The notes under the pieces: model-generated
The model's database searches: none
Told to the model about the DNA's origin: nothing
What the model saw: the letters and a program-made list of their open reading frames with translations, nothing else
Shown here: piece by piece, positions 1-8,170 of the stretch
Numbering within the stretch: position 1 is the first letter of the stretch
Layout of the letters: the number at the start of each line of letters is the position of its first letter
Source of the DNA: Candidatus Saccharimonadota bacterium
GTDB lineage: Bacteria; Patescibacteriota; Saccharimonadia; Saccharimonadales; Saccharimonadaceae
Assembly (NCBI GenBank): GCA_017431745.1
Contig: JAFRKK010000013.1
Span: forward strand, 33,096 to 97,095
Reading direction: 5' to 3'
Length of the DNA: 64,000 nt
Made by a program: the position numbers and the translations under genes

Positions 1-1
1 C

Positions 2-619
2 CAAATCGCCAAAAGATTAAAAATCGCTGCCAAACTGGTTTCGGATGCTGATTTCAGGTTTACGACTGATACGCCAGTATGTTTGCTAAAGGAACTGAAC
101 GAGTTTGAGGAGGCTTTGAAAAGTCTAAAGATCTTCCGGTCGTCAATGGAGCCAGGGGTTTATGTCTATGATTTAGGTTACAGAGTAGATGCGGGAGATT
201 TAGTATCCTGGCAGAAGGAAGAAAAACTACTAAGGGAACGGGCGAATGAATTGGTGCTGCCAGTGGAAGTATTTCCGGGACTCAGGAATGAGTTGAAATT
301 GTTAACCTGTAAAATATACGAAGTAGTCAGAAAGATGAACACAACCGGTCGGGAACTAGTCGGTGATGGGCTAGTTGGTACCTGCTCAAAAATGTATGTG
401 AACTTTGTAGTGGCAGCAAACGGACACACCGACATGCGACAATATTTAAAAACCACGGTGAAAGATTTAAGGCTAATGGAAGCGAAGATGCTCCTCGTAT
501 CGGAACTAAGGTTAGCGACAGATAACCAGGTGTATAATCTGCTACTGAGGATTGGTAAGGCCCACCGCAAAGTAGCGGATGCGCTAGCCAAAACAGAGTC
601 AGGTGATTATGGCCACTAA
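2..619 (+). CDS. DGR accessory (Avd-like) protein, 5' truncated by window edge
   Basis: The reading frame is open back to base 2, so the protein begins outside the window; the TTG at 83 is probably internal. The C-terminal half (about 110 residues ending in AKTESGDYGH) is helical with spaced hydrophobic residues, as expected for the four-helix Avd/bAvd accessory factor of diversity-generating retroelements. In known DGRs Avd binds the reverse transcriptase and template RNA and is needed for retrohoming. It overlaps the reverse transcriptase by about 10 bases, which suggests translational coupling. The family call rests mainly on this position and the helical look; I cannot confirm it by alignment. 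Codon use (AGG, CGG, ATA) differs from the housekeeping genes to the right, consistent with transfer. Confidence 0.6.
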   Translation, partial: QIAKRLKIAAKLVSDADFRFTTDTPVCLLKELNEFEEALKSLKIFRSSMEPGVYVYDLGYRVDAGDLVSWQKEEKLLRERANELVLPVEVFPGLRNELKLLTCKIYEVVRKMNTTGRELVGDGLVGTCSKMYVNFVVAANGHTDMRQYLKTTVKDLRLMEAKMLLVSELRLATDNQVYNLLLRIGKAHRKVADALAKTESGDYGH

Positions 620-1745
620 GAAAAAGTGTCACAAAAGTTATGCCAACCAAGTGAGCCGGGCTTGGCTCCACCGTGAGTTATATCGAGCGTACTTGGCAGC
701 CAGGAAACACAAACGCCATACTAAGGACGTGTATTTATTTGAAATGAACTTAACGGAGAACTTAACGCAACTTTGCGAAGATATCATCCGGCAACGCTAT
801 CAGCCCAGCCGCAGTATTGCTTTTATCGTAAGATTTCCGGTGATAAGGGAAATTTTTGCAGCACCGTTTCGAGACCGTATTGTCCACCATTTTCTCTATA
901 ATATGTCCTATGATTGGTGGGACCGGCGGTTGATTTATGATTCGTATTCTTGCCGGATTGGCAAGGGGGCATTGCTTGGGATTTTGCGTTTACAACATTT
1001 TATTCGAAGCGCATCCGAGGACTATACTAAAGAAGCCTATGTATTAAAACTAGATATTCAGGGGTATTTTATGAGTCTGTCCAGACAGAAACTTTTTGAT
1101 AGAATATGCTGGGGAATTGAACGCCAATTTGCCGGCAACCGGAATACGGGGAATCTAATGAAATACTTATGGAAGCAAATAATTTTTGATGACCCCTGTA
1201 AAGGAGTGAGGATTCGGGGGTATTGGAGTAATTGGAGCTGTTTGCCGAGAACTAAAAGTCTATTTTACCAAAAGGCGGGGTATGGCATTGTGATTGGGAA
1301 TTTATCATCGCAGCTGCTATCGAACATCATGCTAGACCAACTAGACCGCTATATCTATTACGAGCTGGGCTATAAAAGGTACGGGCGTTATGTGGACGAT
1401 TTCTATATTGTGGTAACGGCAGAAGAACTAGCGCAGTTGAAAAAGGACATAAGCAAAATAGATATGTTCTTAAAGGGGGAGTTGGAGCTAACTTTACACC
1501 CGAGAAAACGGTATTTGCAAGAAGTACATAAAGGAGTAGAGTTCTTAGGTGCGGTGGTGTATCCGAATCATTTAGCGCCTTCAAAAAGGTTCAAAAACAA
1601 TTTTTATAAGGCCGCGGCAGAGGTAGGAATGGGGTATCGGGATGCAAACTCGATTATTTCGTACCTAGGGTTATCCAAGCATTACGATAGCAAAAAATTG
1701 TCGAAGAGAGTATTTGACTATTACGGGTGGGACTATAGTTTTTAG
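609..1745 (+). CDS. DGR-type reverse transcriptase
   Basis: RNA-directed DNA polymerase of about 378 residues. Visible motifs are AAPFRDRIVHH (84-94), the motif A aspartate in LDIQGYF (148-154), IGNLSSQ (229-235) and the catalytic YVDD (261-264), followed by LTLHPRK. IGxxxSQ in place of the usual QGxxxSP is the hallmark of DGR reverse transcriptases, which copy a template RNA with adenine-specific errors and write the cDNA into a target gene. I chose ATG 609 because AGGTGA lies just upstream; GTG 603 is possible. The gene directly follows the Avd-like frame and is followed by an Asn-codon-rich template repeat on the other strand. Codon use is unlike the conserved genes further right. Confidence in the DGR assignment is high. 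Confidence 0.93.
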   Translation: MATKKKCHKSYANQVSRAWLHRELYRAYLAARKHKRHTKDVYLFEMNLTENLTQLCEDIIRQRYQPSRSIAFIVRFPVIREIFAAPFRDRIVHHFLYNMSYDWWDRRLIYDSYSCRIGKGALLGILRLQHFIRSASEDYTKEAYVLKLDIQGYFMSLSRQKLFDRICWGIERQFAGNRNTGNLMKYLWKQIIFDDPCKGVRIRGYWSNWSCLPRTKSLFYQKAGYGIVIGNLSSQLLSNIMLDQLDRYIYYELGYKRYGRYVDDFYIVVTAEELAQLKKDISKIDMFLKGELELTLHPRKRYLQEVHKGVEFLGAVVYPNHLAPSKRFKNNFYKAAAEVGMGYRDANSIISYLGLSKHYDSKKLSKRVFDYYGWDYSF

Positions 1746-1833
1746 CTTTTGGTAATGGGGTGATTTTGGTGAGAATCAGAGGGGGCAAGGCCACCGGCCT
1801 ACCCGGCACCAGACTGCGGCTCCAGCGACACTG

Positions 1834-2037
1834 CTACTGCTGTAACACGCAACGGACTGCGAATCCGTTGTACTTGTTGTTGTTGTTCGAAGGGTTGACA
1901 CCGGTAGTATTCATGTTCAGATTGTATCCGTTCTGAGCAGAATTCGCAGTACGCGACCAGTAGTTGCCGTTGGAGCCGAGATTGTTGGCTCCACCAGTGT
2001 TGTAGTTGCCGCTAAGCAGGAAGCCAGGAGTACTGGT
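1834..2037 (-). repeat. DGR template repeat (TR), reading on the minus strand
   Basis: Read on the minus strand this encodes, in one frame, a C-lectin/FibSucc-like C-terminus containing NYWSRTANSAQNGYNLNMN, an NNNN run and GFAVRCVLQQ-stop. It is loaded with AAC/AAT codons, the mutable codons of DGR templates. An in-frame TAA (2038-2040) lies immediately upstream and no start is present, so it is not a gene. The downstream part (about 1780-1833 on the plus strand) is GC-rich and could hold the IMH*-like end. No matching variable repeat is in the window, so the true TR ends are unknown. Its orientation is opposite to the reverse transcriptase, which is unusual. Confidence 0.75.
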
Positions 2038-2040
2038 TTA

Positions 2041-2480
2041 TGCTGCTTTTAAGAGAGGCTGCCATCTTTAGTTGCGATTTTTCGGTTGAGTGTCTCTTCG
2101 CCTACATCCAACAACAGGTCAGCTTTTGAAAGCCAATTGCTGATGTTCAGATGAACGACTAAAAAGCTCAGGCACCCCGTAGAATACCTGCCTAAAGGTA
2201 TAAACCTCGCGCAGCCCTAACTCATGGCCAGGGCACATGTCAACCACATGGCTAAGCCACATGACTAGGTTATGCGTGGACGCACAAGGGCGTTCATGAA
2301 TTCTCTATTTACATGAGGCAGTCCGTTATTTAGGATGAGGCAGCCTGTCCTAATCCGGACAATCACCCCACTAGGGTAATTGTAACATAATACCCACTCC
2401 GCCTACGCTTAACCCGCGATGTGGGGGGGTTCAATTAACTGAGCAATTTGTGTAAGGGTTGAACTTTTCCCCAATCTGTG
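2041..2480. other. Intergenic region between DGR and rpsU
   Basis: About 440 bases without a convincing gene. On the minus strand a short open frame ending at about 2052 lacks a start codon and may be leader sequence of the template RNA. There are short repeats of CATGGC/CACATG type around 2222-2275 and a run of seven G at about 2424. I see no terminator with a T tract and no recognised RNA family. Confidence 0.4.
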
Positions 2481-2481
2481 C

Positions 2482-2487
2482 TATAAT
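2482..2487 (+). promoter_or_regulatory. -10 box of rpsU
   Basis: A perfect TATAAT ends 10 bases before the rpsU start at 2498, leaving room for only a 3-4 base leader. There is no Shine-Dalgarno sequence, so the transcript is probably leaderless or nearly so. Confidence 0.7.
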
Positions 2488-2497
2488 ACACCCTAAT

Positions 2498-2716
2498 ATG
2501 GCTATTAAAGTTACAAGAAAAGATCAAGGTGAAGCGAACGAGAACATCATTCGTCGTTTCAACCGCAAAGTCCTCCAGAGTGGCATGATGCCTTTGAAGA
2601 AATCGCAAATGCGCTTTACTAAACCTATGTCTAAGCGCGAGCGTCGCCTCAAGGCCATCATCCGCGAAGCGCGCAAGGCCGAAAAGACCGAACGCATCAA
2701 ATTAGGACTCAAATAA
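2498..2716 (+). CDS. rpsU: 30S ribosomal protein bS21
   Basis: A 72-residue very basic protein starting MAIKVTRKDQGE, with the family's RRFNRKVLQSG core and a C-terminal helix of Lys/Arg (RERRLKAIIREARKAEK). bS21 sits near the anti-Shine-Dalgarno region of the 30S platform and helps initiation. An upstream in-frame ATG at 2459 would add 13 residues but lies before the -10 box (2482-2487), so 2498 is chosen. It is a single gene with its own terminator directly after the stop. Confidence 0.95.
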   Translation: MAIKVTRKDQGEANENIIRRFNRKVLQSGMMPLKKSQMRFTKPMSKRERRLKAIIREARKAEKTERIKLGLK

Positions 2717-2718
2717 TA

Positions 2719-2744
2719 AAATCCCCCTTAAAAGGGGATTTTTT
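2719..2744 (+). terminator. Intrinsic terminator after rpsU
   Basis: Stem AATCCCC/GGGGATT with a short loop followed by six T, immediately 3' of the rpsU stop. Confidence 0.9.
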
Positions 2745-2782
2745 GATTGCCATATATGCTATAATATCCCTAAAGGAGTTTT

Positions 2783-3376
2783 ATGATTATACTATTTGGT
2801 TTAGCTGGTTCCGGCAAGGGCACTCAGGGCAAAGCATTATCCGAGATTTTCGGTTGGCGCTGGCTTTCCGTCGGCGAAGCCATCCGCCAGCACGGCGGCT
2901 ACGAGGAAATCATCAATAGCGGCGGCCTCATCCCTGATGAAGACGTCATCCATCTCATGGACAAGCAAATCAAAAAAGCCGAAGACGAGGGTTTTGACGT
3001 CATCTTGGATGGTTACCCCCGTGACAAAGCCCAGGCTGAATATATTATGGAGCACATGGCCGATAAGGTCGACGGTGCTATTATTCTGGAAGTTCCAAAG
3101 TCAGAATTATACGAGCGCCTTGCTCTCCGTGGCCGCGATGATGATAAGGAACGTGCCAGCATCGATCACCGCTTTGCTATCTTTGAACAAAATATTTATT
3201 CAATTTTACCCCTGTTAGAAGCGAAAAACATTCCTATCGAGCGCGTTGATGGTGTCGGCAAAATAGAAGACGTCACCGCTCGCTTAGTCAATGTAGTCAA
3301 AGAAATGAACCCTGACGCCACCGAACAGGAGCAGGATGTTAACGGCGACGATATCGAAAGGAGTTACGGTGAATAA
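2783..3376 (+). CDS. adk: Adenylate kinase-like nucleoside monophosphate kinase
   Basis: A 197-residue cytosolic P-loop kinase that transfers phosphate between ATP and AMP (or a similar NMP). The P-loop GLAGSGKGTQ is at 5-14, the NMP-binding DGYPRD at about 76-81, and the catalytic arginines lie in ALRGRDDDKERASIDHR. There is no four-cysteine zinc LID, so this is a short-LID form. The C-terminus is acidic and Gln/Asp-rich. TATAAT at 2760-2765 and an AAAGGAG ribosome site precede ATG 2783. The 3' end overlaps map by 8 bases, so the two are translationally coupled; the sec-adk-map order of other bacteria is partly kept. Confidence 0.9.
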   Translation: MIILFGLAGSGKGTQGKALSEIFGWRWLSVGEAIRQHGGYEEIINSGGLIPDEDVIHLMDKQIKKAEDEGFDVILDGYPRDKAQAEYIMEHMADKVDGAIILEVPKSELYERLALRGRDDDKERASIDHRFAIFEQNIYSILPLLEAKNIPIERVDGVGKIEDVTARLVNVVKEMNPDATEQEQDVNGDDIERSYGE

Positions 3377-4154
3377 AAACCAAATCAACATTGAAACCGC
3401 CACTCGAGCAGAAGTCGATCAGAAAACCGCCGCCATGCGCGAATGTGGCAAAATCCATGCCCAGATTTTCAAGGATTTAAAGGAATATGTGAAGCCCGGT
3501 ATGACCGGCAAGCAAATCGATCAATGGGTCAGGGAACAGATTGTAAAACACGGTGCCAAAGTAGCCTACGATATGCTAGATGATGATTTTCCGGGGGCGA
3601 TTTGTATTTCCGTCAATGACGAACTAGTCCACGGCGCCCCAACCGACGAACCATTAGAGGCAGGCGATAAAGTTTCCTTTGATTTAGACATTTTCTATAA
3701 AGGTTATTTTACCGACTCTGCCTTCACCATGTTGGTCGGCGGCACTGGTTCACCTGCAGTCAAGAAAATGATTCAAGTCACCGAATCCTCTATGTGGGAG
3801 GGAATCGAGCAGGTTAAACCTGGCGCCCATATCGGTGATATTGGCCACGCCGTCGAGAAAGTTTTGAAAAAGGGTCATCTTGGTGTAATCGAAAACTACA
3901 TTGGCCACGGCATCGGCAAAACCATGCACGAAGAGCCAGCCGTGCCAAACTATGGCAAAAAAGGCCACGGCTACAAGCTGGTCGAAGGCGACACTATCTG
4001 TATTGAGCCAATGTCCTGCCTTGGCAAACCCGCCAACTACGTCGACAAAACCGACCACTGGACCGTCAAAATGAAGGACGGCTCCATCGGCTGCCACTGC
4101 GAACACACTGTTTTAGTCACAAAAGATGGCTACGAAGTCCTAACTGTGTTATAA
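3369..4154 (+). CDS. map: Methionine aminopeptidase, type I
   Basis: Removes the initiator methionine from nascent proteins using a dinuclear metal site. Expected ligands are visible: Asp in FDLDIFYKG, Asp in FTDSAF, His in IGHGIGKTMHEEP, Glu in CIEPM and Glu in CHCEHT. GTG 3369 is chosen because AAAGGAG lies 4-5 bases upstream (3358-3364) and the frame overlaps the adk stop; the upstream ATG at 3336 would sit deep in adk. About 261 residues, normal for the family. The stop TAA (4152-4154) lies inside the TATAAT of the ftsA promoter. Confidence 0.95.
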   Translation: MNKNQINIETATRAEVDQKTAAMRECGKIHAQIFKDLKEYVKPGMTGKQIDQWVREQIVKHGAKVAYDMLDDDFPGAICISVNDELVHGAPTDEPLEAGDKVSFDLDIFYKGYFTDSAFTMLVGGTGSPAVKKMIQVTESSMWEGIEQVKPGAHIGDIGHAVEKVLKKGHLGVIENYIGHGIGKTMHEEPAVPNYGKKGHGYKLVEGDTICIEPMSCLGKPANYVDKTDHWTVKMKDGSIGCHCEHTVLVTKDGYEVLTVL

Positions 4155-4161
4155 TAAGCTT

Positions 4162-5394
4162 ATGGATAACGATAAACATTTTGTTACCGGTCTTGACGTT
4201 GGTACGGAAAACGTCCGTGCCGTCATCGCTTCAGTTGACAAAGAAGGCAAAATTGCCATCGTCGGTTTTAACGAAGGGAAATCCGCTGGCATGCGTAAGG
4301 GCATTCCGGCTAATCTCGCCGGCCCGGCTGGCGCCATCGATAAAATGCTTGGGAGTGCTGAGCGTATGGGCGGCTATGATGTTCGCTCGGCCTATGTTTC
4401 CATTAATGGCTCCACTGTTATGTCTAATCATACCGAGGGTATGATTGCTGTTGGTACCGTTGAACACGAAATTGACCAAGAAGACCTAATGCGCGTCGAA
4501 GATATCGCCGTTTCCGGTCGTATTCCTGCTAACCGCGAAGTTTTAGATGTTATACCTCTAGAGTACGCTCTAGATGGTCAGGGTGGCATCAAGGATCCAC
4601 TAGCGATGTCCGGTGCCAGGCTCGAAGTGCGCGCTTGTGTAATTTCCGCTCTCGTTCCAAACGCTGAAAACCTCAAAAAGGCGACTATGGCCGCTGATGT
4701 TAAGGCTTTGAAGCTCGTCCCCACCGCCGTTGCCGCCGCTAAGGCCGTCCTAAATGAACGCCAAAAAGAAAACGGTGTCGCCGTCATTGATTTTGGCGCA
4801 ACCACTACGTCAATTGCTATTTACGAAGAGGGTGATTTACAATATGTCGGCGTTATTCCGGTCGGCTCTAATAACATTACCAATGATCTTGCCATCGTTC
4901 TTGCCATCGATCCTGAACTTGCCGAAGAAATCAAAACCCGCTTTGTTACCGGTGATTTCAACTCCGACAAATCCCTTGCCATCAAAGTAGGGAAGAACAA
5001 AGAACGCACCTTTGAACGCAAAGAAGTCGAAGAAGTCGTCAAAGCTCGCCTCGAAGAAATCTTCTCCGAAGTCCGCAAGAAGCTAAAAGCCGCCCATTAC
5101 GACCAACGCCTCCCAGAAGGTATCATATTAACTGGCGGTGGTGCCAAAATGCGCGACATTGAAGTTTTTGCTAAATCTTGTCTCGAAGCTGCCGTTAAAA
5201 TCGGCGCCCCAGCTGGTTTAGACGGTGTCGCCGACGCTGTCGCCAAGCCTGAATTTGCCGTTTCTGTTGGCCTCGCCATCCTTGCCGCAGAGGAAAGCCA
5301 GCTAGATACCCCCATCCCAGGCAAAAAATCCAAAAAAGCCAAGAAAGCTCCATCCTCTGGTAACTTTTTGAAAAAAATCTTCAGCAAGTTTTAA
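4162..5394 (+). CDS. ftsA: Cell division protein FtsA
   Basis: An actin-fold ATPase of 410 residues that tethers FtsZ to the membrane. The N-terminus has the phosphate-1 motif GLDVGTENVRAVIA, the phosphate-2 loop is VIDFGATTTSIAIY, and the adenosine loop is ILTGGGAKM. The protein ends in a Lys-rich linker and an amphipathic helix (FLKKIFSKF), the usual membrane-targeting sequence. TATAAT (4150-4155) ends 6 bases before ATG and there is no ribosome site, so the mRNA should be leaderless. ftsZ follows after 61 bases with its own promoter-like TACAAT. Confidence 0.95.
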   Translation: MDNDKHFVTGLDVGTENVRAVIASVDKEGKIAIVGFNEGKSAGMRKGIPANLAGPAGAIDKMLGSAERMGGYDVRSAYVSINGSTVMSNHTEGMIAVGTVEHEIDQEDLMRVEDIAVSGRIPANREVLDVIPLEYALDGQGGIKDPLAMSGARLEVRACVISALVPNAENLKKATMAADVKALKLVPTAVAAAKAVLNERQKENGVAVIDFGATTTSIAIYEEGDLQYVGVIPVGSNNITNDLAIVLAIDPELAEEIKTRFVTGDFNSDKSLAIKVGKNKERTFERKEVEEVVKARLEEIFSEVRKKLKAAHYDQRLPEGIILTGGGAKMRDIEVFAKSCLEAAVKIGAPAGLDGVADAVAKPEFAVSVGLAILAAEESQLDTPIPGKKSKKAKKAPSSGNFLKKIFSKF

Positions 5395-5455
5395 AAACCC
5401 TTGATTTATAGAGAATTTAGGTGTACAATGGGTTTAAATTAAAGCGAGGTAGATT

Positions 5456-6619
5456 ATGCCAGAAGTTAAACCAACAGAGGTGGAAAGTAAAGCAAGTATT
5501 AAAGTAGTAGGTGTAGGTGGCGCCGGTGGTTCTGCAGTTGAACGCATGAAAGAAGTGGGCTTAAGTGGCGTTGAATTTGTTGCAATTAACACTGATGCGC
5601 AGGCGCTTCATCACTCTCCAGCTGATGCCAAAGTTCACATCGGCAAAGGCCTTGGCGCCGGTGGTGACCCCGAAAAGGGTCGTGAGGCTGCCGAGGAAAG
5701 CCGCGAAGCCATCGACAAGGCTCTCGACGGCGCTGATATGGTATTTATTACTCTAGGTGCTGGTGGTGGCACTGGTTCCGGTGCCGGCCCGATCGTTGCT
5801 GAGGAAGCTCGCAAGAAGGACATCCTCACCGTTGGTGTCGCGACTAAGCCATTCACCTTTGAAGGTGCTCGTCGTCGGGCCAATGCCGATGTTGCAATTG
5901 ATAAATTAGCTCGCAACGTCGACGCCCTAATCACCATCCCAAACGACCGTCTACTCCAAACTATCGACCCTCGCACCCCGCTTCTTGAAACTTTCAAGAT
6001 CGCGGATGATGTTCTACGCCAAGGCGTTCAGGGTATTTCCGAACTCATTACCGAGCACTCATTGATTAACCTAGACTTTGCCGATGTCAAAGCTATCATG
6101 AAAAATGCCGGCTCCGCCCTCATGGGTATTGGTCGTGCTAGCGGCGAAAATCGCGCCGTTATCGCCGCCCAGCAAGCTGTCGAATCCCCACTTATCGAAG
6201 TTAAAATCGACGGTGCTCGTGGCGTACTCTTCTCGGTCGCTGGTGGTTATGATATGTCTATGAGCGAAGTCCAAGAAGCTGCCGAAGTCATCACTGGCGC
6301 AGTTTCGCCTGACGCCAATATCATCTTTGGTGCATCCATCCGTCCAGAACTTGAAGACGAAATTGTCGTTACCGTGGTTGCCACTGGCTTCGATTCCAGC
6401 TATTATTCAGAACCTGAAGAAGTCGAAGAAGAACCTACCAGCAGTTTTAAAACCGAAAAACCAGCCACCGAAGCTAAGGATTTTGCCCAGGAGAGCAAAT
6501 CCAATATGTGGGATTCCATCAAAAACGAACCCGAACCTGAACCAAAACCTGAGGATGACGACGAACTTGATGTTCCGCCATCTCTCCGTGAGCGCCTAAA
6601 AGGTAAAAGGAAAAAATAA
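5456..6619 (+). CDS. ftsZ: Cell division protein FtsZ
   Basis: A tubulin-like GTPase of 387 residues that forms the division ring. It carries VVGVGGAGGSAVERM near the N-terminus, the GTP-binding GGGTGSGAGP at about 103-112, and the T7-loop region NLDFADVKAIM. A long acidic Glu/Pro linker leads to a conserved C-terminal peptide (DVPPSLRERLKGKRKK) that binds FtsA. TACAAT at about 5424 and a GCGAGG site precede ATG. The neighbour order ftsA-ftsZ-nrdR-like is compact and probably co-expressed. Confidence 0.97.
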   Translation: MPEVKPTEVESKASIKVVGVGGAGGSAVERMKEVGLSGVEFVAINTDAQALHHSPADAKVHIGKGLGAGGDPEKGREAAEESREAIDKALDGADMVFITLGAGGGTGSGAGPIVAEEARKKDILTVGVATKPFTFEGARRRANADVAIDKLARNVDALITIPNDRLLQTIDPRTPLLETFKIADDVLRQGVQGISELITEHSLINLDFADVKAIMKNAGSALMGIGRASGENRAVIAAQQAVESPLIEVKIDGARGVLFSVAGGYDMSMSEVQEAAEVITGAVSPDANIIFGASIRPELEDEIVVTVVATGFDSSYYSEPEEVEEEPTSSFKTEKPATEAKDFAQESKSNMWDSIKNEPEPEPKPEDDDELDVPPSLRERLKGKRKK

Positions 6620-6633
6620 CAAAGGAGGCGCGG

Positions 6634-7083
6634 GTGGAACACTCATTTAAAATCGGAGATAGCAAAGTTCTAGAAAGCCGCGAAACTCTAGACGGCACTA
6701 TGATTCGGCGTCGTCGCGAATCGTCCGACGGCCATCGTTTTACTACTTACGAACGGATTGAAATGCCACCCCTCACCGTCACTAAACGTAGCGGTAACAA
6801 GGAAATCTATGACCGCGACAAGTTGCTATTAGCCGTGCGCCGTAGCGTTGGTAAGTTTTTCAATTCCGAACTCGAAGTCGAGGAAGTAGTCAATAAGGCT
6901 TCTGATATTCTGTATTCTTATGGCACTGACGAAATCACTTCTAAGCAAATCGGCGAAGCCGTCCTTGATGTCCTAGCCGAAGTCAACGAAGTCGCCTACG
7001 TTCGTTTCGCTTCCGTATTCCGTGAATTTAAAACCTTGGAAGATTTTGAAAACATCCTAAAGGAGCAGAAAAAGAAAAAGTAA
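6634..7083 (+). CDS. nrdR: NrdR-like ATP-cone repressor lacking all zinc cysteines
   Basis: A 149-residue protein with the NrdR layout: an N-terminal segment with RRRRESSDGHRFTTYERIE, then an ATP-cone (VTKRSGNKEIYDRDKLL to about residue 140). NrdR represses ribonucleotide reductase genes when dATP fills the cone. The family's four zinc-ribbon cysteines are all replaced and the protein contains no cysteine at all. The arginine-rich DNA-contact strand is kept. GTG 6634 follows AAAGGAGG (6621-6628). Two NrdR-box-like sites lie upstream of nrdD at 30049-30096 in the same window, so DNA binding without zinc is plausible; the alternative is a repurposed ATP-cone protein. Confidence 0.85.
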   Translation: MEHSFKIGDSKVLESRETLDGTMIRRRRESSDGHRFTTYERIEMPPLTVTKRSGNKEIYDRDKLLLAVRRSVGKFFNSELEVEEVVNKASDILYSYGTDEITSKQIGEAVLDVLAEVNEVAYVRFASVFREFKTLEDFENILKEQKKKK

Positions 7084-7084
7084 T

Positions 7085-7339
7085 ATGCGGGTGGTATGTG
7101 TTTACAGAGAAAAACAGGATTATTCTCGTTCCGTCAACGAGTGGCTTGAGAACTTCCGCCGCCAAACCGGCCGCGTTATTGAGACTATCAACCCCGACAC
7201 CAACCCGCATTTTTGTGAAGCCTACGACATCGTAGAATACCCCACCATCATCGCACTTGGCAGTCGTGGTGACATCCGCGCCATCTGGTCTGGTCGCAAC
7301 CTTCCGCTCATCAACGAAGTGCTATATTATATGATATAA
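7085..7339 (+). CDS. Small thioredoxin-fold protein
   Basis: An 84-residue protein beginning MRVVCVYREKQDYSRSV. The beta-alpha-beta pattern and the EYPTIIAL segment, which looks like the cis-proline strand of thioredoxins, suggest a thioredoxin fold. The CxxC active site is absent (the only cysteines are in VVCVY and HFCEAY), so redox activity is doubtful. It starts one base after the nrdR-like stop and its own TAA stop (7337-7339) lies inside the -10 box of mscS. I cannot name a function. Confidence 0.6.
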   Translation: MRVVCVYREKQDYSRSVNEWLENFRRQTGRVIETINPDTNPHFCEAYDIVEYPTIIALGSRGDIRAIWSGRNLPLINEVLYYMI

Positions 7340-7346
7340 TAAGCTT

Positions 7347-8147
7347 ATGGATACATTTAAACACATCGTTGAAAACGTTTGGACTCAACGTCTTTTTTGG
7401 TCGGCCATTGTTATTTTGCTTAGCCTCTTAATTTACCGCATTATTGCTAGAGTTCTTTCCGTCAAGGAAAAGAAATCCTCCAGAATCATGAGCGACAAAA
7501 AGAATAAAACTCTAATCCGCATGCTCAAAAGTGTTGCCGCCGGTACGCTCAGCATCGTTACGGTCTTAATGGTGCTTCAGATTTATGGCGTCAACGTCAC
7601 TTCTATGCTCGCCGGTGTCGGTATTGCCAGCATCGTCATTGGTTTCGCCTTGCAAGACTCCCTCAAAGATATCGTCCGCGGCTTTGTTATCGTTTCCGAT
7701 AACTATTACGAAATTGGCGACGTCATCAAATACGGCGACAACGTTGGCCCGGTCGTTTCGGTCAGCCTCCTTACTACCCGAATCCAAGATATCAATACCA
7801 TGAATTACGTTTCCATCGCTAACCGTAATATTGACCAAGTCGAAGTTGACCCCGGTTATATTTACATCCCTATTCCTTTTCCATATGATATTAAAATTGA
7901 AAAAGCCGAGCAGGTTATTCACGACATGGTTCAAAAACTTCGTCGTCATCATGGCATCAACAGCGCCGATTATCAGGGAATCACCAAAATTGACACTTCG
8001 TCGCTTGACTATCAAATTGTCATCACTTGCGACCCAGCTAATAAGCTCCAAATTCGTCGCGACTGCCTTCGGGTTATTATGATCACTCTCGAAGAAGCAA
8101 AAATCCGCATCCCTTACCAACAGCTCGATATCCACACCAAAAAATAG
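7347..8147 (+). CDS. mscS: Small-conductance mechanosensitive channel (MscS family)
   Basis: A 266-residue membrane channel that opens under membrane tension to release solutes. Three membrane segments (about 15-37, 60-80, 85-115) end in the pore-lining helix with small-residue packing (GVGIASIVIGFALQDSLKDIVRGF), followed by the beta-domain signature YYEIGDVIKYGDNVGPV. The cytoplasmic domain ends near residue 260. TATAAT (7335-7340) ends 6 bases before ATG; there is no ribosome site, so it is leaderless. Confidence 0.92.
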   Translation: MDTFKHIVENVWTQRLFWSAIVILLSLLIYRIIARVLSVKEKKSSRIMSDKKNKTLIRMLKSVAAGTLSIVTVLMVLQIYGVNVTSMLAGVGIASIVIGFALQDSLKDIVRGFVIVSDNYYEIGDVIKYGDNVGPVVSVSLLTTRIQDINTMNYVSIANRNIDQVEVDPGYIYIPIPFPYDIKIEKAEQVIHDMVQKLRRHHGINSADYQGITKIDTSSLDYQIVITCDPANKLQIRRDCLRVIMITLEEAKIRIPYQQLDIHTKK

Positions 8148-8170
8148 CCTATTTATGGTATAATTACTCT

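Noticed and set aside
2038..2200. Minus-strand frame leading toward the template repeat
   Set aside because: It stops before the TR (TAA in two frames) and lacks a start; TR is not part of an intact gene here.
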